NCBI GenBank assembly: GCA_010645155.1
Contig: CM021320.1
Location: forward strand, 2,514,774-2,578,773
Reading direction: 5' to 3'
From: Tigriopus japonicus
Lineage: Eukaryota; Arthropoda; Copepoda; Harpacticoida; Harpacticidae
Length of the DNA stretch: 64,000 nt
Part shown: one piece after another, positions 25,801 through 37,800 of the stretch
Numbering within the stretch: position 1 is the stretch's first letter
Layout of the letters: each line of letters begins with the position of its first letter
Translations under genes and position numbers: made by a program
The notes under the pieces: generated by a model
Seen by the model: only the letters and a program-made list of their open reading frames with translations
Database searches by the model: none
Told to the model about the DNA's origin: nothing

Positions 25801-28800
25801 GTTCATTCATTCTATGCTCTCTTCAGTACATAAGTTTGAGAAGGCATAACTTTTCACTCCGGCATTCGATTGGGCTGAAATTTGAAATTCGTGTTCTTCT
25901 CAATGCAAGCCAGGTCTCATTTGCAGCAGAACGCAAATGGTTTGTTTCTGCTGGTAATCATAATCCTCATTGCTAGCCTTCCACTCCACGATTTCCGTGC
26001 TTCTTGCATAGGAGTTAGAGCTGTGCATCGGATCCGAATCCGATCGGATTCGGATTCGTTCGGATTGACGCAAGAATTTTCGGATTCGGATTCGTTCGGA
26101 TTTTAGCGCGAATCTTCGGATTCGGATTCTTTTTTTTTTTAGTAATTGCGGATTTTCTACCACCGCTACAAGGATTTCTCCCGACAGCTTCAATCCGATC
26201 CCCAACAGGATTCGAAACTACGCCGTCTGGGGAAGCACTTACACTCGGCTCTTATAAGAACGCATTAGTACGCGCGGCCACTCTGGCTTCCTTAAACTTG
26301 GCTTCGTTCGGATTTTAGCGCGAATCTTCGGATTCGGATTCGTTCGGATTCGCCAAAACCTGTCGGATTCGGATTCGGATTTGCGAAATATTTTTTTGGA
26401 TCCGATATAATCCGAAACTAATCCGAATTTTTCATTTTACTTTCTTATTTCTATTCACAATATTTTCATTAAGAGACCTTTTTTGTTTGATGATTTAAAT
26501 GCAATCTCCTGCCTTCAACTCTGAATTTTTTAATGACTCCACAAGGTATTTTAATGTTTCAGATTTTACCAATTAAATAATAGTATTTGCAGAGAAAATG
26601 TTTCTAAATTAAGAGAATCATAGAAAGGTTTTGTAGTAAAAAAAGCATCAAAAAGTTACAAAACGTCTTCAAAACAAAACCATCCTATTTGAATAAAGTA
26701 AAGATTTTGCCAAGTATTCACCCCTGGATTACAATTAAGTGCGTAAATATCAGCCCACTTGTCACCAAACTGGCTTAAAGATAAAAATTTTTTTACCCCA
26801 TTTAATTACGCAGTTTTTTTGTGCATTTGACTGTTGGTATGATTGTGATTTTTTGAATTAATCTTCCTTCTCCTTTCTAAACATTTTAACGTATTTGGTT
26901 CATTTTGGGAAATTCTATTGTGCAAAGAGCATTAATTAATTTGCTCTAATTGTCCTGAAATATTTTGCATAAAAAACAAGAAAATAATTTTTTTTTTCTG
27001 GAAAATGCCAAAATGTTAAAAAAATCAAGGCTTAATGTGGAAATATTGATAAAATATATTATATTTAAAAGATTGCGTTCTGGGCACTTCTAGTTGAAAT
27101 AGTGTTGTTATTTCCAATTTAGGCCAAAATAACAAAATAATCAGATTTAAATCGGAATGAGCAAAATTTTTGGATTAATGTCTGATTGAGCTAAAAAAAT
27201 TCGGATTTTTTCGGATTATCGCCAAACTTTCGTTTTTTCGGATTTTGCGCCAAATTTTCGGATTCGGATTCGTTCGGATTGGGCAAAACTTTTCGGATTC
27301 GGATTCGTTCGGATTGAGTAGCAAATTTTCGGATTCGGATTCGTTCGGATTGAATGGAAGCTGTCGGATTCGGTTTCGGATTAAAGAAATCAAGTTCGGA
27401 TTGGATTTTGGGGACCTTTCGGATCCGATGCACAGCTCTAAATTAGGAGTACGCTTTATTATGTACGTTTGTTCAACAAGGCGTAAGCTGAGTGTTTCAA
27501 ACAAAATTGACCGTTTCCATCTCCAGTCCAAAGCAATGAGAGTATCATTTTACGGACCTACTGCCGTTAGCAGTGTAGGCTTGCCAAAAAAAATCTCAGT
27601 TTTCAAGGGTCAGATTTTCGAAAAATGTTGCATTTATGGGCAATGGCATGGTTGAGAAGTATTGCAAAGTAATTTGAAAACAAATGGAGAAATTGGAAGC
27701 CTTCAATTAAACAAATTATTTGTTTTTAGGTTTAGTTGCCCTAGGAACCGATCTCCTCTGGCCATCTTTTTATTCAAAGTCGGGCATTCCTAATTTCAAA
27801 GTTCGGAAGAACCCTCTCAACTTATGTGGCGAAATTTTTGATAAAAGCAACAAAACATACTCTTTTGCTAAAACAATGTCAAGAATTGCTATTTCAACTT
27901 CAAGTTGTGCAGATAAGAAAGGCATTGTTGCAAATACCAGGCCTAACCCTTCGTTTTAGTTACTTTGCACGCTCATCAGACACACAGGTCTTCCGAACTT
28001 TTTTTCCCGCCAAAAATGATGTTACTAGTAATTGCTGTAATAGAATGTATGGGAGTGATTACCGTATCATTTTACGGACCTGCTGCCGTCTCTAACTGCC
28101 GTTAGCAGTGTAGGCTTGCCAAAAATATCTCAGTTTTCAAGGGTCAGATTTTCGAAAAATGTTGCATTTATGGGCAATGGCATGGTTGAGAAGTATTGCA
28201 AAGTAATTTGAAAACAAATGGAGAAATTGGAAGCCTTCAATTAAACAAATTATTTGTTTTTAGGTTTTGTTGCCCCAGGAACCGATCTCCTCTGGCCATC
28301 TTGTTATTCAAAGTCGGGCATATCTAATTTCAAAGTTCGGAAGAACCCTCTCAACTTATGTAGCGAAATTTTAGATAAAAGCAACAAAACATACTTTTTT
28401 GCAAATACAATGTCAAGAATTGCTATTTCAACTTCAATCTGGGCAGATAAGAAAGGCATTGTTGCAATCACCAGGCCTAAACCTTCGTTTTAGTTACCTC
28501 GCACGCTCATTAGAAACACAGTTCTTCCGAACTTTTTTTCCCGCCAAAACTGATGACGTCATTAGTAATTGCTGTAATTGGCAAGCGCACATGACATGTT
28601 TTCAAAAATCCGCTTGTCAGCTGCCCTCTTTCGAAGCTTGTCAACGCAACAAATCTCAAATGCTGTTCCTTCTCGTACGCTAATGTTGTCGCTTAGTACC
28701 CCTGGTATTGATCTAAAACAATTGACAAATGTCGATGATAGAACAACAGTCCTAGAATTGAAGTGTTTGAGAAACAGTCGTGATGAAACAATACCAGTTT

Positions 28801-31800
28801 ATGTAAATGATGCGGTTCCCAAAAAATATCTCAGTAACTTCCAGATCAATATAAAAAAGTATGTACGTTTGTTATGTTTAGATATGCTGGGAATGGGGAT
28901 GTTCTTTGGTGTTTTATGGTTAATTTACATGCTTCATGATGTATTATTATGATGATTAATACCAAATTCCCAATGTTGGCGAACACCCATTTACAACATT
29001 TCGTTTCTTTTAGTTTAATTTCCACTTTAGCAATCTAAGTTCACATTCTTCATTCTTAAGTAATTTCTACTAGGCATTTTACATGTCGACTCTAACATGA
29101 TTTTCATGTTTTAATGAATTTACAATTTGTCTCCATTGAGGGTTAATGTAACAAATGTGCTACTAGCTTAAAATGAAGTTCGCATTTATTATCAAATGTT
29201 ATTACTAGGGGTGCACTTGAAATTGGTTGATTGATCTGGTTCATTTGGGAATACACGAAAATTGCTAAGCACCTTGGTTGTTCCAAAAATGCTTTTTAAG
29301 TCAAAAAAGATCAGAAATGCATTTCTCCCAATGTTGAGTCACATGTCAACATACATCAGTCAGATTTTACAGTATACCAAAATTAGATCAAATTGATGGT
29401 CCTTTAGCACACTCTCAACAGAGCTGTTGCTTTTTTCAAAAACGACAGCTGATCATCTGAGAGTACACTCAAGGATTGTTGATGTGGCTTTACTTAGTTT
29501 AATTGTAAAAGATAAATATGCATATACATGCAATGTCTATCTTAGAGCTCTATATTAGAAAGAGTACAATCATATCCAACGCCATCTAGTTCATTCTGCT
29601 CGCAACTGCTCGCCGTTCCCAAAAGGATGCACGAGTACCCTCTAAGCTGAACAAATTTTCCAAAATATGAGACCAAGATAGCAATTTTTGAGAAACTAAG
29701 GGGCCTAGAACCCTTATGAAGGGGTCCAAAATGAATTGTTAGTGTGTTTCAAATGAGTTAAGATTGCATTACTTGTAAAATTAGGTTTAAAACGTTAAAA
29801 GACATTAAGAGAATGAAAATCTATCCCCTTGGACATATTGATGCAAGTGGTGATGGCAACAATGTGATTGGAAATGAAATTGCAGGGCTGCTGAATTCTC
29901 TTCCCTCTTGTGCTTGGCTGTCATGGTCATTGCTGAGAAAGAGCACAGGGAATTTTCTTCCTCTCTTGACTTCACCCCTGACTGCAATTTAAACTTGCCC
30001 ACCTACCCATTGATTTGCAAGATCACAGGAGTAGGTGGTGGTGGCCAGCAGGGGAGTCCAGTCAAATGCTTGCTAGCTTCAGATGGCTTGCCCAGCTTGC
30101 CCACTGGCACTTGTTAAGAAGGGAACTGATAGGATTGCTGGGCCGGGCCAGCTTTCTCTCTCTCTCTCTCGCTCTCGCTCTCCACACTGAGCCCAGTCAT
30201 GGATATACTTACAGAATAGGATGCGAAGACAGCTGTTTGTTGTTGTTTTTGAGAGCCCAATGAGGCCCTCTGGAGTGAACGATAGGGAAGTGTTATGGAC
30301 TCAATATTCAATATTTTATGCTAAATCAGTGATTCATTCATCATTCTAGTTTGTGTTTCTGTCTCTTAGAGATAATTAAATGCAACCCACTCTTGGGCAA
30401 ATCACGTTCACCACTCATTATCAACCCTATTCAACTTATCTTGAAATACCAATGGTTTCAGATTATAAGTACCAAACAACACCATCAAAGCGAAGAATAC
30501 AGTGCTCCATGAGAGTGATCTGTTCTTCACTGCATTCTGCATGAATTTTAATCAGTGTGGGGGAATCATCAACAACTCAACTATTAGTTGACCAAAAAAT
30601 TGTTTAATCTCGTGCTTCCTCTCGGTTTGGCTGATCAAAATGTTGATATTTGGCATCTAATGGATTTCAAGGATTTCAGACGATAAAAATGCTGACTAAA
30701 AATGATGTTTTTATGGGGAAGAGTGTGGATACTGTGGCTGTGAGTTTCATTGCTAATAACATGGCCACAGTTTTCTAAAAAGACGCCCAATCTTCATGAA
30801 ACTTGATCAAAGTATAACTGAACTCGTTGTCTGAAGTTGGTATTATTATATTTAAGTTACATATGCATTTATTCGAGATCCATTCTCCATTTTGTGCGAG
30901 ATATTGGTCTGAAGGAGCTCAGTTTTGACTAATTCCCGAGAACAGAAAGCAGCATTATAAAAATGAATGGTAGGAAAAGGAGCGCTATCTAATGCTGCAA
31001 CAATGTTCTGTAGCACTGTTTGCTATCAAACACCTATTTCTATCGTTTTTTGACAATTTCGTTCAAATTCACTGCAGAGCCGCACCGTTTTAAGGGCCTC
31101 ATTGGGCTACGCGTCAGCTGAAGTTCGCGTCCTGTGGTGAGAGGTTCCTGGCCCAGTGAACAAACAAGGAGGACTTGACTCAAAATTTCAGGGTTGAAAG
31201 GTGAAGAAAGGAAAACTCAACATTCTCCTCTCTATCAATATTCTATCTGACACATTTTTATGGTAGGAGCCCTGATTGCGAACGTTTTCTCTGAAAAGCA
31301 TTGATCAGAGTGAGGGGTGAGATATTCATTTTTCTCTTGGTCTTTTAGGTTTTAAACTTAATTTTACAAGTAATTCAGCTTTCAATCATTTGAAACACAC
31401 TAATAGGTCATTTTGGACCCCTTCATTAAGGTTCTAGGCCCTTTACTTTCTCAAAAGTTGTTACCTTGTTCTCATATTTTGGAAAAGTTGTTCAGCTTAG
31501 AGGGTACTTTTGCATTGTTTTGGGAACGGCGAGCAGTTGCGAGCCAAATCAACTAGATGGCGTTGGATATGATTGTACTCTTTCTAATATAGAGCTCTAG
31601 TCTATCTAACCTTTTGACCGTTTGGCTTCATTTTTAATTTTCAAGCCAAAGGAGTTTTTTATACTCAAGGACCATACTTGGTGAAGTTTTTTCAAGTGCT
31701 TTTGGTCTTTTTTGTTTTGATTTTAGTGGGTAGGTTGATTACTATTATTTTCTATGTTTATTCAACGTTTCTTTCTACCCATTGATTGTTTTTGTTGAGC

Positions 31801-34800
31801 ACTATTGTTATTAATGTCAAATAAGTTGAATTTTCAGCAAAAAAAAAATTGTTCACCAATATGATTTAAATTGCCAGCCCATAAGGTAAACACTATTTAC
31901 CCCAAAAAGTGAAGCCAATTTTAATGTTTGGAAAAATCAACAATATTTTAATTTTTTAACCATGCTGGGTTTTTGACAGAAAGTTTTTTTTACACGGCAT
32001 TTGGAATAAAATGTTCATTTTTTTGAAATTTCTGTCCAAAAAGCAAGATATTAGCAAAAAATCACGGAAATTGCAAAAACGTGGAAAAACGGCAAAAAGT
32101 GCAAATAAAGCAAAAAACCGGCCAAACGTGTAAAAAAGTGCATTTGCATGAAAAGTGCACTCCTAGTTATCACAAAAAGATAATGGTAGCATACAGCGGG
32201 GCCTTCATTTTCTTGATTTATATTTTCAGACATAAAAATGCACATACTTGCATCTTTTTTATATAAATTGCATTTGTTATTTCTTTTCATTTTATTTAAA
32301 TTGCATCAATTATTTGCCTCTCATATGTAAAAAACATTAGTTGGAAAGCAACGAAAATGAAGCAACAGATCTTACAAAGATCAACCTTACATATTGCCTG
32401 GAAACGTTAAAATCACAGTTATGGCCACAAATAACATATTTAAATTCATTTTCATGAAGACCAGGGTCAAGTTTTTTATCTAATCGTCTCTAGATGGGTG
32501 TACTAATTTGCACACAAAAAGTATATTGAAGTCAAACACTTCTGTCATTATCATTTGTCTAGTTCCTATTCAATTTTAATTTTGTGAAAACTAAGTTGAT
32601 ACACAAAAATGTTCTTTGCAATGGTTCAGATTTTTTGCTTTCTTCTCTTTGCTTTTATTCCTTGCCCAATTCATGATCCTGATAATACACCGCATCAATA
32701 TCCTTATCAGTCAGAGTTACAATGGCCTACTTCAAATTTCAAGAATCAAAAATGGTGAAAAAATCATTTCCGAAACAAAACAGAGTTAGCTCTCACCTTT
32801 AATTTGCTTTCATTACGTGTTGTTTGGTTTTATCTCTTGACAGCCTTCATCAGATCCAATGATTGTTCACTAATGGTTAGTGATATGTACATTTCAATAT
32901 TTGTTTCTTTGTTAATTTTCAAAACACATGACAGAATGTCTCTCTTGGTCTTTCTCCCCATTTGAAAGCCTTTATCAAACCATTTAAATGAAATTTGTCA
33001 AAATTTGGCCCAATTTTTTCCCACAGTACACTCAATCAACGAGGGTATGAACAGCAATCACTCGAAGCATTGTTCAGAATTTTCAAGCTCCCTCGCGTCG
33101 GCCCGAAATCAGCTAGGGCTACTTCAACTTACCATTAATAGGCTTAGATGATTTTTTCCTAATATTTTTGATGGTTCACTAGAGTTAGTTGCACAAACAG
33201 GTGTACTTCCCTCAATTTGGTCTCTTTTAAAAAAGAAAATAACCCCAACAATGAAAGGATTCCACAGTTTCAGGACCTTCTGTTGATCAAGACATAGAGG
33301 ACTGTAAACTGGAGACCGCTCCTCATTTCGCCGTTGACGTTAGTGGGGAAGTCTTTCCCAAACACGGTGGATTGCTTAGCTCTCTTTGATGAAATGCCAA
33401 GATTTTAAATACGTTTTTCAACGTCAAAGTGTCAAAATGAACAACTTTCATTAAACCAATTATCATATGTTAGGTTAAATAAAGTAATTAAATCCCTAAA
33501 CAAATTGCTAACATTTCCAAAACTGAAGTTCTAGCTATCAAAAGAGGCTAAAGATTGGCATAGACATAACATTTAACCCATAAATCTCAAGCAGATGTTC
33601 AGCCACATTAGAAGAATGAAATCTCAAAAAAAATTATTCATAACTTTATTCATAAAAAGACATAAAGTGTAAAATCTTTGATATTTCAAGATCTTTCATT
33701 GGTTTCCTATATCAATAGATATAAACTAATTTTGTTGGCTTGATGTTGGATTGATTTTTTATAACTTTATCAATCAATATTAGACAGCTAACAAGGCCCA
33801 TTTCCTCAATCTTTATAACACTATATTAATTATTTAAGTTATAGGAAGAGCTAACTTCTTTTCAATCCAGGCAGAGTACACTTTCTTACTTCCTCATACC
33901 CATAACATGATCAAGCCCATGGGTTTCTTATTTGTTTCACTCCTATGAAAGGACTCAAATAGTTATTAATAATCAATATAAATTACACTACCACACTTTC
34001 CAAATATGCTTAAGAACATTTCTTTGTGTGCATCAAGTAACACATGATCATTCGGAAGCATTACAAGAACCATTATCAAATAAAAATTCTTTCTTTGGTG
34101 ACTGGATCAATCAACCAAATGCATTTGTGTTGAAAGTTTGGGCAAATGTAAGAAAATAGTTTGTTTTAAGCTTAAAAGATGCCCAAAATTATGCCTCACA
34201 CAATGCTAACACTGAAATTGATCTTACTCTTGGTCCACTCACTTTTAGAAAAAGTAAATGGACTTTTGGTATGTGGCTGAATCACCAACAGAACAAGCCC
34301 CGCCATCAAGATGAACTCACACACCATGAAGAATCCTACCTCAAATATTTTTGGCCAATTAGACGAAAAAGACAAATAAAATCCAAATTAGACGAAAAAA
34401 ATTTCGCGACGAATAAAGGCCAAAAAGACCAAAAAATAAAAATAAGTTTATTCGTCTTAAGTTCCTGTCCCTAATAATAACAATTGGCTTGCAGGGTTGC
34501 CAGGCCTTCGACGGCCCTTCTCGCCAAATTTGCCACCAAAATTCGCCAGAATTCGCCAACTCATTTAAAAAATCGCCAGATTTTCGCCAGATTTTTTTTT
34601 ATTAGCAGCCTAATGCCTATAGTCAACCATGCTGAAGCAATCTTCAAGGAATACCTGAAATGGTCAATTCTTCAGTTTTGTTTTTCAACTTTCATTTCTA
34701 CTTTTATCATTTGATATCTCTTATGACAAAAGTTCTCGAAGAAAAACGGAATGCCACCACATTGACTTTCCTTTCTAGATTTTTAGTTGCATCCCTTAGA

Positions 34801-37800
34801 ACACGTTTTAGTTTGTAATTTGTGCACAAAATTGAAATTTTATTGTGGCTAAATAACAAAATCTTTCAATTGGACTCTTTTCTGAAATGCCAAAAATGTA
34901 CCTTTTTTAAGGACAAGTACTGCTTCGTGGTCCTTCTTAAGTTGTTGGTAGACAAAGCCTGTAAATAGAAATTTGGTTACCTGTAGTGTAGGACCAACTT
35001 ACAAAAAAGAAAAAAAATGTAAGAGTTGTGATCCTTATTTTCAAGTTAGGGAACGTAGGCAAATTTGGCTCTCGAAATCAGCTGTCTTTAAAGCCTAAAA
35101 TTTGATGTTTCTTCCAAAAAGTGCTAGAATAATGCTAAAATGCTATGCAAAAATTTTCGACTCTGGAGCCTTTCAAATAATGCTAGAAAGGTGCTAAAAA
35201 ATCGTGCAATGCTAATCAAAATTCTGCGATTTTTTTTGAATTTTCAGGAATAAGCATCAAAAAATGCCAGTTGGCCACACTGGATTCAATTTGAATTTTC
35301 AAGCGCCCTCGCCCGCAGTAGTAGCCCGCAGTCAGCTAGGGCTACTTCAACTTGTGTTACATAGTATTAGCCAAGGATTATGTGGAGTGGGATCGAACGA
35401 GGGCGCGTTACCCCGTTGGTGTGAATTTTCTTGCGTGATAGCTTGGAGTTAATGAAGAAATGCATTATAATTCGGAATAAAGTCGTTTTATTGACATAAG
35501 TCATAAAACAAAAGTGCACAGGGATTCAATGAGCAATCATTTGATGCCCCATTTAGGTCTCTCAAAGAATTAAAACTGTGTTATTTCATTGTGTGAAGTC
35601 AAATACCTTCAAACTCCTGATCTACTGACTTGCTTTGTGATAGTGATTGTCCATCTTTTGTCGAAAGCAACATTGTTTTTATCATTGGGATAGTTCTAGG
35701 GCATTCTTTCCTTTGTACAATGATAAAAATGTTCCTCTCTATCTCTGTTTTTAGCACTTAATTGGGGTTCTAAACGCAAAAAAGACTGTAAAATGTTGAA
35801 AAAAGATACAAAGAAGATTTTTTTTAGCATTTTACAAAGGGAAAAATACCCTTAAACAATGCCAATCATGAAAACCATGTTGCTTTTAACAAAAGATGGA
35901 CAATCACTATCACAAAGCAAGTCAGTAGATCAGGAATTTGAAGATATTTGACTTAACACAATGAAATAACACAGTTTTAATTCTTTGAGAGACATGAATG
36001 GGGCATCAAATGATTGCTCATTGAATCCTTGTGCACTTTTGTTTTATGACTCATGTCAATAAAACGACTTTATTTCGAATTATAATGCATTTCTTCATTA
36101 ACTCCAAGCTATCACGTAGGAAAATTCACACCAATGCGGTAACGCGCCCTCGTTCGATCCCACTCCACGTAATACCGTCCTCCTCCTTGTATTAGCCAAA
36201 AATTGCTCACAGACCACTCCCAAGACGCTTCCGCCACGCCCCGACAGATATCCGTTTGCCCATCCGCTTATTACCACGGTGGGAAAGGAGGCTGCGGCCA
36301 GCTCAAGGGAAACGTAAGCATCGAACGCCGAGAATGACAACCACAGACCATATAATGGCTAGACCTCGCTTCGTGCGAGAAAAAGGTGGACAACTTTGCT
36401 TCATCAGCTGATATATAACACTACGACCCAAAATGGTGGGAATTTCGAACTTTTCAAAATTTTGCCAGCGTGGCCAAATCCTGAACAAACTCAACGTACC
36501 GTACGTACTTTGTTCTTGACGCGAGCGAACGTCGTTACTTCTGAGCACGCGGTCGCCCTTAGATTTTGAAGCTAGCGCAGCTGGGCCAAGTGGTGTCACT
36601 TTTCTCTCGCCGACGGTACGGGCCAATGCGACATCTAGTCATTATATGATCTGTGATGACAACGAAGTTGGAACTATTTCTTTCGCATAGAGGTTGTAAA
36701 GAATTATTTTTTGTCCCCCTCTATTCCCGCCCCACCAGCCTGCCGCGTAGACATCACCTAAAGGCCAGCCAGCACTGTCCATGCACTCAGGAAGAGACAA
36801 AACTCAACATAATTTGAACTATTTCGCAATATGTGTGATATTGTACTGATAAATAAGTATCATAATTGTTTACTGATATCAAAAAGGACATTGGATGGTG
36901 ACATTGTTGGCAAATTTACTTGAAATATTAGGTAATTTGTCTTTCTAAGTGCCTGGACAGTGCTGGCTGGCCTACAGCGATGTCTACGCGGCAGGTCATG
37001 GCAGCGTCCATTGCAAAAGACAACAATCAATTCTTCACAACCTCTATTGTCTAGAACTTTTTTCTCCTTCAGATCATGTCGGATCATAACAGCCATCGCC
37101 GGAGAGCCCGCAGGCCCAAATAGCCAGGTTGGAGAAGACTCTGGTTTATGAGAGAGCGACCTGGCAACAGGAGAAAGCGGCTGGTGAACGGGAAAACGCT
37201 TCGTTCGGAATTGGAGGTGATCAGGCTACGTGACAAATTCAACGAGGCGTTTGCATTGGAGAAGGACGATACCGAGACGTTGGCGCGTGAGGTGGCTTCC
37301 ACCGTTGGCGAAGGGGCTAAGCTTGTAGGGGTTTCGCGTGATAATGTGAATCTTGGCTGTTAGTAATTGCTGATGACTAGAGCGACCGAAAATATTTAAT
37401 TAAATAAAAGATATTTAATTTAAATATTTTGTGTTTTTGAGCAGTTTTTAAATATTTGGGCCTTTTCTTCTGAAAGTAAAGGAAAATTTCCGTTTTTCAT
37501 TGAAATATACCAAGAATCTCCACAATTTCAGCAAATCTTTTGAAATTTTGACATAAAATCTGACCTTCCAAAAACTACATTGTCAAAATCTTCCATTTTT
37601 TAAAACTTTTATGACTCTTTTTGATGGGAATAGGCAAACTCAAATGGAAAATATGCGTGGGAAATAAATACTTGGTCTGCTTGGCCTCAAAATTGCAAAA
37701 ATGGATTTTAATCTTAAATAGAAAACCGTCACTCCAACAGAAAGAATTACGGAAACTCTAGTTTGAATATTCAACGAAACCTTAGGCAGTAAAATGTATT

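Larger units (their letters stand above)
29206..32165. mobile_element. Outer hAT-like element, interrupted by another
   Basis: The ends TAGGGGTGCACTT and AAGTGCACTCCTA are inverted copies (12 of 13). The flanking 8-mers GTTATTAC (29198-29205) and GTTATCAC (32166-32173) match at 7 of 8. Eight-base duplications and TAG-type ends are typical of hAT transposons. Without the inner element (29543-31599) and one copy of its duplication the element is about 895 bp. No transposase was seen. Confidence 0.72.

Noticed and set aside
28578..28952. 124-codon plus-strand frame ending in a hydrophobic segment
   Set aside because: It follows the tandem duplication and reads plausibly (LELKCLRNSRDETIPVYVND), but I found no family match or splice context, so it is not called as a gene.
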